Source: Stictocephala bisonia (lineage: Eukaryota > Arthropoda > Insecta > Hemiptera > Membracidae). From it: a stretch of 64,000 nucleotides of DNA. The DNA is taken from NCBI GenBank assembly GCA_035578905.1, contig JAQJVL010002719.1:1-64000 (forward strand). Direction: 5' to 3'. Made by a program: the position numbers and the translations under genes. Under the pieces are notes generated by a model, which was not told where the DNA came from, did not search any database, and saw nothing but the letters and a program-made list of their open reading frames with translations. Positions within the stretch are counted from its first letter, which is position 1. The number at the start of each line of letters is the position of its first letter. This document shows positions 37,536 to 49,049 of this stretch, in pieces.

Positions 37536-39178
37536 ATCACTATAAAAATAATATTTTATTCTCAATAAACAATAAATAATATAAATAATACTTAATATAA
37601 GCATTTATGTTGTGATACAATGAATCATAGAGTTAACATTTTGTAGAATTATAAATGTAAGATTACATACTATTTTAGGTTTTTTTTTATTAGTTGAATA
37701 ATTTATTAGATAACTCTCTAACAGCCTAATCTTTCTGTAACAAACAATGACCTACATTTTATTATTTGTCTGAGGATAAGAATAAATCAGTTACGCCTTT
37801 TCCTACCTAAATTGATATGTGATTAAAATAATACATTCTGCGTTACAATATTGCGTACGATGTATTAAAATTATTAGCTTTTGTAAATAGGTCCGTTAGC
37901 GATTTGATTGAATTTGTTGGGCCACTTGATTGAATATAAGGCAATATAAACCTCTAATATAGTTAGATATTGGTCCGGAGGCTATATATTATGAATATAT
38001 CTATTGAGATGTTTAAAGCCCAAAACGAAATTGAGATAAATCAATGTGACAGCTGATATCTCTCAAAGATGAATGAACGAAGCTCCAAAGGGAAACATTC
38101 ATTTTGTTATATCACAACTGGAATGGTATAAATATTGCCTTGTATCTCTATGGATAACTCGTAAAATATACTTTAAATAATAATATGGTTAAATGTATAG
38201 GTAACAAAACTTAAATATTATTACGTGAACAATATTACAACCAGTGTTTACAAAAAAAATAAAATTTCATTTTCTCTATTTTTACCAATATTGTTGCAAA
38301 AAGAAAGTATTTCAGATCACAAAAGTCAAAAAACTTATGTGCCTACTTACGTCACGTCAAAAAATAGACCTGTGTTTTCGATGACAGCTGTCATAAAATC
38401 CATTCCTCAGCTTCTATATCAAGAATGAGCTGGTTTCAACTTTTGTGTAATACACTCTGAAGAGATGTTGGGATATCTCCTCCAAGTGTTATTTCGTCCA
38501 ATTTATAATTTCTCAGAAAAAGTACCATCTCGTCCAGCTCAGTTTTACAGTTGATTAAACACACGCGTTAATGCTATTTCGTCCACACAAAAACTTGGCA
38601 AGAACGCAACGCAGGTAGCCGGAGGTGAGAAATGTTTCTTACGTAATACAAATTGATCGAAGTGTAAAAACAAAGAACTCATATCAATCACTTTCCCTTC
38701 TGTACATACAAATATAACGCAATAACTACATATATTGTACATAATATAGCCTATATCAGTTTGTAAAATAAGCACAAAATTGACAAAGTCGAAAGGGTGC
38801 CTTTTGCACTGCCAGACTAGGTTTGTGTTTTAAAATCAAATATTTCTTGTAATATGAAAATTGGTGGAAGATCGAATTCAATAATTTCTAAAGGCGTGAA
38901 ATTTGGAGTGAATTCGTTACCTTTATAATTATTGTAAAAAAAATCCAGATTCCATAGTGGGAGTATTTCATTCTGTTTAAAAATTGCTACAAAAGTTTTA
39001 GCTAGAAAACTGTTATTGAGTACTAAAAGACCTAAACCTTTAGTACTCTGTGAAGTAAATTAATATTAAAATTTCAATCATAAAATTTAATGTAGCAAAA
39101 GATTATGATAAGTTCTACCTTCAAAAAGGTGTTGTATACAATTTTATATTTCCGATTAAAATACAAATATATCCGGAC

Positions 39179-39180
<2 letters not shown>
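37536..39180. other. AT-rich stretch with a GGACGA-type repeat at one end
   Basis: No gene is seen. Around 38480-38590 are cgtccaa and cgtccac strings whose reverse complements recur at 39580-39700 (see that entry). Confidence 0.45.

Positions 39181-39221
<41 letters not shown>
39181..39221. repeat. Poly(T) run, 41 bp
   Basis: This is a pure T run. It could be the poly(A) tail of a minus-strand retrocopy lying to its right, but no source gene or target duplication is visible. Slippage of a T run is an equal alternative. Confidence 0.9.
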
Positions 39222-39224
<3 letters not shown>

Positions 39225-39584
39225 GTTGAAACCTATATTTATACTTTCCGAATATTAAAAATAGTTTCTATTTTATATATAATCACTTCCAAAACACGAT
39301 AAAAAATATAAGTAAATAAAACTGAGTTGACCATGTAATCCTCCAAAATTACCTCAACTTCATCTTAAAATAGTTAGTTATAGTATTGCTAAAAGCTCTA
39401 TTCACAGTTTATACCATACTGAAATATAGGATTTTCAACCAACCGTATAAGATCTAAGGACTGGTATTGTTTGACGATTGATAGACGGAAGGAAATTTAT
39501 AAAGTACACAATTAAAATAGTTGTTGCTAGTAAAAATATTCCAATTATTTTTGTAGATCTATCAAATAAACAACGGAACAGGTA

Positions 39585-39700
39585 TTTGGACGAGATTGCA
39601 CTTAATGGTGGGTAGAAAATTAACCCCCACCCCACGTTCGTGGAATCTGGACGAAATGGTACTTGGACGAGATAGCACTTGGACGAAATTGCTCGACACC
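39585..39700 (+). repeat. Short GGACGA(A/G)AT motif repeats
   Basis: tggacgaaatggtacttgg, acgagatagcacttggacg and neighbours form three or four imperfect ~17-bp repeats. The opposite orientation occurs at 38487-38590 (ttatttcgtccaattt, taccatctcgtccagc, ctatttcgtccac). The two clusters, 1.1 kb apart and inverted, could mark the ends of one element. Confidence 0.55.
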
Positions 39701-40110
39701 TCTCAAGGTAACACAAGCTGAAAGGGGCTCACCTCTATTATGTTTTAAATGCTCAGACTGTCGCCAATATTGTGCACTTGGCGAAAAGGCCGCCTCTCAG
39801 ACTTACCGCTATTGCGCACCTAGTCTTCTGAGAAAACTTAGGAGTGGTTAAGCAATGCGAAAATGAATAACAACTAATTTGTCAACAAGCATTTATTTGC
39901 GCCGAACTCCATGAGTTCAGGTATACTAAACATTTAGCGATTGTTAATAAGTTTATAGATTGCCATCTTTATTTTATATAGATGGTTTATTTGGTTTGCC
40001 ATTCTTATTTTAAGAAATTCCTTTCTCCAAAAGTTATATTTCGGGTTTTAGGAACTCTTTTTCATATCTAGCCGTACACATGTGTCTGTCTGCATGGCTT
40101 TTAGGGATTT

Positions 40111-40428
40111 TAAAATATTTAATTGTTCAGATGCAGTGATAAGCTCTTCTAGTTAAACCATTTTAAAATATTTAATTGTTTAGATGCAGTGATAAGCTCT
40201 TCTAGTTAAACCATTTTAAAATATTTAATTGTTCAGATGCAGTGATAAGCTCTTCCAGTTAAACCATTTTAAAATATTTAATTGTTCAGATGCAGTGATA
40301 AGCTCTTCTAGTTAAACCATTTTAAAATATTTAATTGTTCAGATGCAGTGATAAGCTCTTCTAGTTAAACCATTTTAAAATATTTAATTGTTTAGATGCA
40401 GTGATAAGCTCTTCTAGTTAAGTTAAAC
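40111..40428 (+). repeat. 53-bp tandem repeat, six copies
   Basis: Units beginning taaaatatttaattgtt start at 40111, 40164, 40217, 40270, 40323 and 40376, a period of exactly 53 bp. Copies differ by only one or two bases (gttcag/gtttag, ttcta/ttcca), so expansion was recent or the copies are being homogenised. Confidence 0.97.
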
Positions 40429-40583
40429 CATTTTATTCTTATGATTGTAAACTTGATTTATAGCATCTTAATTGTAAACATATTCTTTATAGCAATTTTC
40501 TGTCCTACGTGATAGTTAAATAGCTTCAGTACGCGACAAAATGCTTATAAAATGACACAAATATCCAAACAAACTTATGTATA

Positions 40584-40701
40584 ATCTACATTTTCCGGTG
40601 ACAACCACGTCAAGGTACTATATACAATATTTACAAGATGACCAGACGTTTCACCTATACTGTGATGTGGCATCTTCAGTAGTTTCTCTGAGACTGAAAT
40701 C
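40584..40701 (-). repeat. Left terminal repeat of the Penelope-like element, with hammerhead-like core
   Basis: This is the reverse complement of 42611-42729. On the minus strand 40645-40679 reads ctgaagatgccacatcacag, then tataggtgaaacgtc. This is the CUGANGA box, a short stem and the GAAAC box. Hammerhead motifs are known in terminal repeats of Penelope-like elements. The internal stem here is imperfect, with one unpaired U. Confidence 0.75.
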
Positions 40702-41400
40702 AGCCAACAGAAATTGCAAGATACTGACATACTAGTAAGTTTTGATGTAGAATCATTGTTCACTAAGGTTCCAGTACCTGAAACAATTGAAATAATCAAG
40801 GATATTCTTAACAACGATTTAGCGAAGCTGGCTGAACTATGCCTCAATTCAACTTATTTCTTATTCGATGTAAAGATATATAAACAAATTGAGGGGGAAG
40901 TTATGAGATCACCTATATCACCAGTTGCAGCTAATCTCTAAATGGAAATATTTGAAAAGAAGGCACTTGAAACGTCTGAATTGAAACCAAAGGCATGGTA
41001 TCGATATGTAGACGATGTTTGGGCTGTGTGGCCACATGGTAGAAAGAGATTGGATGATTTTCTGCACCATTAATATTCTATTCACTCTAATATCAAGTCC
41101 AAAACGGAAATCGAGAATAACGAAAGTGCCTTTCCTTGACGATTTAACTGTGAGAAGAAGAGATGGACGAATAGGCCAATCGGTATACTGAAAACCTACA
41201 CATACCCATATATATTTAAAAGCTGTTTCCAATTATCATCCGGCACACAAGAATGCAGTTTAAACACTTAAGTCAATCGAGCCATTCACATTTTAGACCA
41301 AAATATTTAGAAAAAAGAAAGACAAATATTACATTCAACATTAAAACATAATGGATATTCAGTTAGAGAAATCAATTATACTATTGGAAAACAGCTGAAG
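40702..41400 (+). pseudogene. Penelope-type reverse transcriptase (broken)
   Basis: The RT would copy element RNA. Motif A is in DILVSFDVESLFTKVPVPE (about 40723-40782). Motif B is in EGEVMRSPISPVAANL (about 40888), where Arg replaces the usual Gly before SP. A stop follows at 40939. Motif C is YRYVDDVWAVW (about 41000-41032), with both aspartates kept. Stops and frame changes follow from about 41070. The frame is lost after LKHNGYSVREINYTIGKQ (about 41340-41393). The missing N-terminus and the stops show that this copy is inactive. The DVESLFT and YVDD contexts are characteristic of Penelope RT rather than LINE RT. Confidence 0.9.
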
Positions 41401-42015
41401 AGGAAATAACAAGACAATATAATAGATACAAGACAAGATTCTTCAGCAGGCATCACCATCCAACGAGCTACCACTACCACAGCAAAATTCCTAGTATGAT
41501 GAGGACTGGCAATGATGTCTGCCCTACTGTGGATTTCTTCGACTCGTTTGCCATCTTCAAGAAGGGTGTTTCTGCGGTTACATGACTTTTGATGATCTGT
41601 GAGTTCCACTGCCTGAGACTAATATTAATATTAAACTGGCATACTTTTTGTTATTCTTATTTATTTTGCACATTATATTTGTTGCTATTTATTGTATAAC
41701 TATATTTATTGTTATTACATTAATTTGTTGCTATTATATTACAATCATATTTATTGTTACTTACACTTATATGTGTTGCTATGTATACCACCTTTATCTA
41801 TATTCATTGTTATTTGTATTTGATTGTTATATATTACTTGATTGTTTTACCCTGATATTTAACTTGATGTGTTATATGCAGAACTATGAGATATTTTTGT
41901 TGTCATCTTTGTCTATCTTAAGTACGAGGAACATTATCTTGAAATCAGCCATTCAATGTCATAACTATTGTAAAAAGATGTATTGCCATAAATAAATAAA
42001 AGATAAGGATACATA
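41400..42015. other. Insertion of about 0.6 kb between RT and endonuclease of the Penelope-like element
   Basis: Penelope coding sequence stops near 41395 and resumes near 42018. The inserted sequence has a GC-balanced left part (41430-41620) with an open frame on each strand. Its right part is T-rich (attattg/tatttattg imperfect repeats) and ends in aaataaataaaag. No transposase, RT or clear terminal repeats are seen. It may be a short non-autonomous element or a retrocopied exon. Confidence 0.55.
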
Positions 42016-42017
42016 AA

Positions 42018-42455
42018 AAAGATGCATATCTACCTTACATAAAGGGAACGACGGAAAAGATTGGCAGGATAGTAAGTACAGAAAATATAAAACCCATTTA
42101 CAAGCCACCGAATAGATTAAAGAATTTTCTGATGCCAGTCAAAGATAAAATTCCACTAGCTATGACTGGAGTTTATGAAATACCTTGTAGTTGCGGGTCA
42201 GTCTACATAGGGGAAACCAAGAGGTTAATTTCCACAAGGATTAAGAAACATGTAAGGCATACTAAGAATGAAGATACGGAAAGTCTGCAGTTGCTGAACG
42301 TAGCATAAAAAGTAATCATGGAAGTTTATTTGAAAAAACTAAAGTCTTGCCAACATCCCACACTACTACCCGAGAATCGCAATGCCATAGAAATGTATAC
42401 AAGAAGAAATACTTTTAATAAGGATGATAGTATATGGTAGCCAAAGACAAGGGAA
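42018..42455 (+). pseudogene. Penelope GIY-YIG endonuclease module (broken)
   Basis: This module would nick target DNA for integration. It starts with DAYLPYIKGTTEKIGRIV (about 42021), then the GIY-YIG core GVYEIPCSCGSVYIGETKR (about 42168-42224), with the Cys pair typical of Penelope endonucleases, then IKKHVRHTKNED. A frameshift near 42283 moves the homologous sequence to another frame (SAVAERSIKSNHGSLFEKT). Another restores EMYTRRNTFNKDDSIW, a recognisable end of the module. It is inactive through frameshifts and stops. Confidence 0.9.
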
Positions 42456-42610
42456 CCCATTTTAAGTAAACTTAAATGAAATAAAATGGAAGAGTCAGCC
42501 ACATATATTTTTTGGCCAATGACCGTAGGTCACGCCCCCTCTCTAGCATACCTGCCATACCTGCCAACTAGTTCCCACTCCACAACCTGTAACAAAAGCT
42601 CAGTTTCACC

Positions 42611-42729
42611 GATTTCAGTCTCAGAGAAACCACTGAGGATGCCACATCACAGTATGGGTGAAACGTCTGTTCATCTTGGAAATATTGTAGTTAATACCTT
42701 GTCGCAGTTGTCACCGGAAAATGTAGATT
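42611..42729 (+). repeat. Right terminal repeat of the Penelope-like element, with hammerhead-like core
   Basis: This is the inverted partner of 40584-40701. At 42633-42667 it reads ctgaggatgccacatcacag, then tatgggtgaaacgtc. Compared with the left copy it has ctgagga for ctgaaga and ggg for agg. Both keep the CUGANGA and GAAAC boxes. Immediately outside, gacaccggccgcttaagcc recurs in complement at 53.8 kb. Confidence 0.75.
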
Positions 42730-42747
42730 CTATTTATGACACCGGCC

Positions 42748-44954
42748 GCTTAAGCCTAAGTTCTAAGATTATGTATATCAACTTTTTGGGTTTCCTTTTT
42801 GTAAATTGATTTATTTAAAAAATTAAATTAATGGAATCAATTGAAATGTATAACATATATCATATTTAAAGGCATCCCGTATTTTTAAAAGTAAGGCAAA
42901 CTGTATTGATAAACTGCATTATAAATAAAAAAAGTTTCAGATTGTTTGGTAGAACAAAATTAAATGTTTTAAGTAATTTACGTAGCACGTTTCCAGGCAG
43001 TGAAGTTTCTGGGAATATAGGTATTCAGAATAACTGTGTAAAACTCCCACTTTAAATAGTTTACACTAATTTGTTACGTTAGATTAGAAACTTAATATTA
43101 TTTCTTTTGTTTTGGAAACAATATTTAGTTACTTAGCCCTTTCTCAGCTCAAATAAATAGATTTGTACGCGATATCTTTCTAATATCTAATATGTATTCC
43201 AATAGTAGTCTCTACATGGTTCTGAACATTTCTGTGAGTAATTTTGTAGCTAAAGCAGGTCTGTATATATAATAACGAATTATTAATTAGAAACGATTAC
43301 CCGTTTTCTGCGAGGAAATCAATACACAGGACATATAAAGTCCTTATAGTAATGTTAAAATGTAAATTTTTATTCGACTAAATGTTAATTTCCAGTAAAA
43401 ATGTATTCCGGATAACAATCTGTATAAATTGAATAAGAATAATATATGTTATGCATTTTTGTATAAAATATATTTTAACTTACAATTATTTCTTATAAGC
43501 GTATTGCCACATGCCTTGATTCCTCTTATATACAAAACATACAGAATAATTGTAAATATTGCAATCTGTTTCCTATTTCTATTGCAAAAATATTACTTAC
43601 AAGTAAATTTTGTTTATGCAAAGCCAGCTTTAATTTTGTTGTAACAAAAATAAATTTACTTTTGTAAATCACAATAAACTCAATAAGGATTATCTGTAAA
43701 CCCATGACAATATGTACTATACACAACAATAAGTTTAAAAGACTTATTAAATTATTTTATATATTAGTTCTTTAAAAAATGTGCTTTATTGTTATACATA
43801 AGAGCATTCAGATGGATACTTATGCTGTTTTTAACAGAAATCATTAAGCAAGCTCATTCTGATGCTCGTTATTGTAGCGTAAGAAGAGAGGGGTGAAAAT
43901 AAATACGGCCACACCTGTATACTGGCTCCTTTTCTTATCCCGCAGCAAGCTAAGGAAGATATTAAATTAGGAGTGGAGCGGTATACCTTTATGCTTCGTC
44001 GTGTGTTAAAAATCTGAAACTTAATTATTTTCAAAACAGCTATTATATTGGCTTCTAGCCTTTTAGCAGACTAATTAATGGACGTTTCGTCCGAAGTTTA
44101 CTGTGTTACTAACAGGCCCCTTACGCGGGCCTCTTTGCCTGATTCTAAAAGATGTTTTAAAGGAATATTTATAATCTAACTGCTGAAGTAACATAAATAA
44201 AACTAAGATATGTGCTATACATGTGTAATAAAAATATTAGGAATGGGAAGTCATAAAATACCTCAAAACTTAAGGTATTCGACAGTCAATAATTTACCAG
44301 TTGAAAGTTACAGTTTGCTGGTATCACCGTAAGTACAGAAATAAAGCTACTAAGTGCACAAGGCCATGTTACTTTGGAAAGAAATTGGAAAACTAGATAG
44401 AACTTCAATAGCGGTGACTTACACTGGAGTCCGTTATTCTACAACCTACAAGTCGCCTATTTATATATGATAGTAAATTCGGTAACAGATTTCTGAGACT
44501 CATGCGTAACCTCATTTTAAGTGGATTTTGGAAATAACAAAATTATTTATTTACTTTTTTTATTACTAAAAATCTAATATGTTTGGGTTAAAGAAAAAAA
44601 TGTTTGTTTGTTATAAATTAATAAAAATTAAAATATTTTGTCTTCTTCAGTAACTTGAACAACTATAACAATGAAACATTTCCAACTCAATAATAATTGT
44701 CGATGTAAGCTACCGCCACCATTAAATAAATGTTTGTGTTTAAAATACAAAACAAATATGTTAAATAATACACGTATTTGATTGCTGTCATTATTTAATT
44801 CATATTAACGTTGTGTAAATTATAATTGGGAACTGTTAGTTGACGTCAACATATTAAACATAAAAAAGACGTTATTATTATTAAACATAAAAAACATTCA
44901 TACTAAACCATTATTATAATAACAGTTTTAGAAATAAAGTATGCTCATATTGTT
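42748..44954. other. AT-rich stretch, no gene seen
   Basis: There is no domain-bearing frame. 43860-44110 is somewhat GC-richer, with a 67-codon minus-strand open frame of no recognised type. Confidence 0.5.
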
Positions 44955-46660
44955 TTTTCCATTAATGGTCATCAAATAATTGTATTTAACGTCAACTTTT
45001 TCAGCACTGATACAATGATGACACCACAAGTAAACTTAGATAATTTATAATGTAACTTAACAAAAACTTTAAGTACTGGACATTTAGCATTTCTAACCTC
45101 AACGTTCGTTATTAATGGAATGTCTGTTGTGGCAGACGAAGTAGGATTCAGTAGTTCTAAAGAACATGAACTCTTAATAACCGTAAATGCAGTAAATAAG
45201 TATGTATTCCCTGTTTCCAAACTGTATCGGTAAATTTTTACAGTTGTCAGGGTTGTTGCCAGTGTACACTCGGCCAGGGCATGTCGACTATGGTGCACAT
45301 TGCTGGTATCTTTTACTTTATGGAGTAGTGATACTTGTTGCAGTTGAAATTATAACAATTTCAGATTACCTAATTACACTTCCTATATCTAACTCACCTA
45401 TGGCGAAACTCACAGCAGCATTAACGTTCCTTTCTGACAACTAATTTTTCAACATTGTATCTATATCAAACAATATCTAATGTGCTAGGAAGATTTTCAA
45501 TAACATACTAATGTTAAGACATTTGATGAGCAATTTGCTAAAAAACCAATTCAAGTACATACGTCATATTATGCTTGCATTTGGGGTTCATTTATTGTAT
45601 TGTATCTGTCAATCCGTCTTTTCGAAGTCTTTGTACTTGGGATACCAACAAAATACATAATTTTCACTACTAATATTTCTTTTATGGTTATTCTCTCCAT
45701 GGTTCAATTGTTTATGATACTTATGAACCAGATAAAAACACGATACAAGGTACTAAATGACAATCTACTGCGGTTTAAAGATCAAAGAAGACCATTTCAA
45801 GTTATGTTTCTCAAAGAAATATCCGGATATATGTATTTTAATTATTTAACATATTCTGTATTGTAATATTTGTGATTCGTTATTTATTATTTTTTACATG
45901 CACTAAATTATAGTTTTAAACTTTATCGTGCAATATTGTTATTACTATATTATTTATATTTGTTTATTACAAAATAGTTAAAATATTAACTATAAAGTGT
46001 ATAATATATTTGAAGTATAAGAAAAGTAATATTTATTTCTGATTGTTTACTAAATAAAAATAATCCTAAACGTTATTTAAACATAAAAGGTTATCAATTT
46101 AAAAGAATAAGTCTGCATTTTTATATTCCGTTTTTGACTTACTGTTCCTAGTGACTCCCGTACAGAATCCCACTATTACGTGTTTATGAACTACCGTTTA
46201 TGCATTTATTAAATTTAAGGCCTAGATTTGACTTATAGAAATTCAAATTAAATATCAGAAATGATATAAAGAAAATATAATACAAACTAGTTCACAAACT
46301 ATTAAATATTTTAAATAGTTGCCATACATAAAATACAATTAAAAAAAAACGAAATGTAGCTTAATGACTTTCATAATAATATATATTTTCAAAGTTTAAC
46401 AGAATAAATCTAAAAATACAGTAATAGTGTTTTGATAATCCGCCTTCAATCACAAAAATACTAAAAATGGATCTAACTGTGATATTCTATATATTCTAAT
46501 CCATATTTGCTTCACAAAATGTACATATGTGTTTTTTAGTGGATATAATTATGTTGAGCACTTTAAATATTTTAAATAAAATATCAGTAAAGTTTCAAAT
46601 TGTATTTTACTTGGTTTTAATCAGAAACTAAATAAATTGTTAAATTTTGATAGTATAAAA
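44955..46660 (+). repeat. Segmental duplication, copy 1 (receptor exon)
   Basis: This copy aligns by eye with 54710-56600. Shared landmarks are taatggtcatcaa (left), gtggcagacgaagta upstream of the ATG, the whole exon, the 3' flank (gtaatatttgtgattc), and ttatgttga and aatttacttgg-like strings near the right end. The two copies have diverged by point changes and gaps; copy 2 also gained a CA microsatellite. Confidence 0.85.
45202..45850 (+). pseudogene. Gustatory-receptor-like exon, dead copy
   Basis: This is the paralogue of the exon at 54963-55587. It opens with MYSLFPNCIGKFLQLSGLLP. Stops lie in frame at 45442 (TAA) and 45478 (TAA). A gap of about 5 bp near 45510 shifts the frame, after which NISFMVILSMVQLF and TRYKVLNDNL continue in another frame to about 45835. 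The splice donor of copy 2 (gtaagt) reads ttaatt here, so the exon could not be joined even without the stops. Family membership is argued under copy 2. Confidence 0.82.
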
Positions 46661-46991
46661 GGATTGAACAACAAACATGCAAATAAAATAACAATTCTAC
46701 TAATCACAACTTCAAATTTTATGAAGTGAAAACATGACAGCAATATAACACCTGTGATTGTGGATTACAAGTTATTTTTACTGCAAGATATATACTACGC
46801 ATTTTCCTAACAAATTAGAATGATATTTCTCAAAGTGATTTTGAATGTTTTATATCAAAAATTTATCAGGATGATTTCAATACTTTGAACAATTAAAAAT
46901 GTAAAACTTATGCTAAATATTGATAAACTACAACAAAAATATACATAAAAAATAATAATAATAAAAGACATGCTACACTAGAAATAAATAA

Positions 46992-47026
<35 letters not shown>

Positions 47027-47273
47027 TATCAAAATAAAACATTATGATTCCATGTAATAACACATTCTCACCAATATCAGATGAAAATATCAATAAACTC
47101 GTAGAAAATAGCCATATAACTGAAAATCTTAAAATAGGTCTATCCATTTTAAAGACAAGAATTATATGACTGTTTCAGGCTATACTTTATAAAATACAAA
47201 AAAAGCTTATAAAAAAAACCTAAAAAGAAGATAAAATCATGCTATACGATCATCACCATTCTTATAATACCTT

Positions 47274-47337
<64 letters not shown>

Positions 47338-47834
47338 AATGAAGTAACTGCACATTAAAAAGTAAATCTTTTATTCAACAAGATAGATAGACTGTTATCA
47401 TTATCATTATTTTATATTTTAGTTGTAGTTATTTGAAAATATAAATATAATAATTATTGTACTTTTTCATCTAATTATCGTTCTTGAGAAATGATGTTTA
47501 CAGTAAGTTTTAGAATCAAAAGACAAATCTATATTGATATATAACTTGATATTACAGTACTTTCATCAGTGATGATAGATTGGGCTTTGCAATGCTGTAC
47601 ACATTTAAGACCCCACTTACTCACTCAACGCCCATCTTGACGGGGACACCTGATATTTTCTTATGTAAGAACAGCATCTCGTGGAGCTATGGCGTTCATG
47701 GAGACACAGGAGATATGCTTTCTCGCCAGAGGCATGCGTACATAAATATTGTTATTTTATATAAAAACAAGCTGTGAAGTTGGGGGCGTTACTCCCAGGC
47801 TCCCATTTTCTCGACTAATCACAGGTGCTACCCG
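46661..47834. other. AT-rich stretch with two TA microsatellites
   Basis: TA tracts lie at 46996-47022 and 47279-47334. No second exon for the receptor copy upstream was found. The 65-codon open frame at 47580-47777 has no recognised domain. Confidence 0.5.
47279..47334. repeat. (TA)n microsatellite
   Basis: This is an uninterrupted TA tract of about 55 bp. A shorter one stands at 46996-47022. Confidence 0.96.
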
Positions 47835-48283
47835 AACTGCTCTATGGTGCAATCTAACCTGACACTTTTGCTAACCAAGTTGATTACGAGTCACTAAACA
47901 AGCTGATCACGGCTGCTCTCAAATTTGAGCACGGGTGGAACACTAGTTGAACATGGTTGCTACCTATGATGATCACGGTTGCTCACCACGTTGAAAACAG
48001 GCACTAACCAAATTAATTACGGTTGATAAGCATTTTGAAAACGGGCACTACCCAAGCTGATCACCGTTTCTACTTAAGTAGATCAAAGGTACTACCGAAG
48101 TTGATTAAGGATTAAGGATTAAGGATGCTACCTAAGCTGATCACAGTTGCTACCCAAGTTGATCAAGGTTTGTACCTAAGTTGACCATAGCTGCCACCCA
48201 AGTTAATCACAGACAATACCCAATCTGATCAAAATTGGCACCCAAATTGGTCTCTGTTGGCTACCAAGGTAAATCACGAATGC
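47835..48283 (+). repeat. 22-bp tandem repeat, about 20 degenerate units (left block)
   Basis: Units of 22 bp have the form gatcacggttgctacccaag plus tt. Successive units from about 48140 read gatcacagttgctacccaag, gatcaaggtttgtacctaag, gaccatagctgccacccaag, aatcacagacaatacccaat and gatcaaaattggcacccaaa, each followed by two more bases. Divergence between units is high, so the array is old. Confidence 0.85.
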
Positions 48284-48419
48284 TAACCCACCCATACACG
48301 TACAATGGTATTAACCCACCCACCCAACCGTACAAGTACAGTGGTATTGACCCACCCGCCCACCCATACACGTACAATGGTATTAACCCGCCCGCCCAAC
48401 CATACACGTACAGTGGTAT
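48284..48419 (-). repeat. 36-bp minisatellite (minus orientation) nested in the 22-bp array
   Basis: Units lie at 48284-48311 (shortened), 48312-48347, 48348-48383 and 48384-48419; the last three are exactly 36 bp. On the minus strand they show the same acgtgtatgggtgggcggg and taccact blocks as the array at 2.0 kb. They are flanked on both sides by 22-bp repeat units. Confidence 0.93.
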
Positions 48420-48590
48420 TACTGCTACCCAAGTTCAACACATATGATACACAAGTTAAACAAGGACGCTAATCAAGTTTATCATGGATAGTATTGACGT
48501 TAATTATGCGCAGTACCCAATTTGATCACGGTTAGTACCAAATCTGTTGGCGAATATCTACCCAAGATCATCACGAGTGCTTCACAGTCT
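48420..48590 (+). repeat. 22-bp tandem repeat (right block)
   Basis: The 22-bp family continues after the 36-bp block (actgctacccaagttcaaca, then cagtacccaatttgatcacg and ctacccaagatcatcacg), with more divergence. Confidence 0.75.
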
Positions 48591-48784
48591 AGCAAGTCCT
48601 TAGTGGTCTGGACCTCAACAAAGGCTGCATGCCGAACAACATTCCACCAAGGGTGTTGAAGCTCTATAGACATCTCTTCACTGAACCACTGGCCATATTC
48701 TTTAACACTTAAATATTGCTGTTAGTTAAGCAGATCTACTAAAACTTGGCCATTTGGTTCCAATACACAATTGTAACTCAAAGA

Positions 48785-49030
48785 ATATGGAAAACATTAT
48801 GGACAGGTTTTAGAATATCTGCCTTGTCTAAGATTATTGATAAGCTTGTTTAACTAAGAATTATACCTCTTGTCGGGAATATAATTTTACCCAAATAGTG
48901 TGGGTTCTGTCCAGATAAATCCACCATTAGTAATAAAATAGTAATTTCTTTTGCATAACGCTTACGAACTGATGTTATTTACCTGGATGTGTTCAGTTGC
49001 TTTCAATAAGATCCCTATCCCCTCTCCTTA
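48785..49030 (+). pseudogene. LINE reverse transcriptase fragment (Jockey-like)
   Basis: Translation with stops gives FRISALSKIIDKLV, then CGFCPDKSTISNKIVISF and RTDVIYLDVFSCFQ (motif A region, where FSKAFDK-like sequence is usual). Only RT blocks just before motif A survive, with at least three stops. It is immediately followed by the start of another LINE remnant, so either two fragments abut or one element was rearranged. Confidence 0.72.
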
Positions 49031-49049
49031 TAAAACTAAAAAGGTTGTT

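Larger units (their letters stand above)
40584..42729 (+). mobile_element. Penelope-like element with inverted terminal repeats, defective
   Basis: An RT of Penelope type is followed by a GIY-YIG endonuclease module, the order known for EN-bearing Penelope-like elements. About 118 bp at the left end (40584-40701) is the reverse complement of 42611-42729 at the right end, with scattered mismatches. Both ends share ccggtgacaacc or its complement, and atttcagtctcagagaaac. Long terminal copies in inverted orientation are known in this group. The module is interrupted by about 0.6 kb of unrelated sequence between RT and endonuclease. Target site duplications were not identified. Confidence 0.9.

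Noticed and set aside
41648..41995. 115-codon hydrophobic open frame, possible membrane protein
   Set aside because: Composition (Ile/Tyr/Phe/Leu/Cys) follows from T-rich imperfect repeats within the insertion; no family features.
42486..42809. 107-codon open frame containing MPHHSMGETSVHLGNIV
   Set aside because: It is the Penelope right terminal repeat read as protein; the same segment occurs inverted at the left end.
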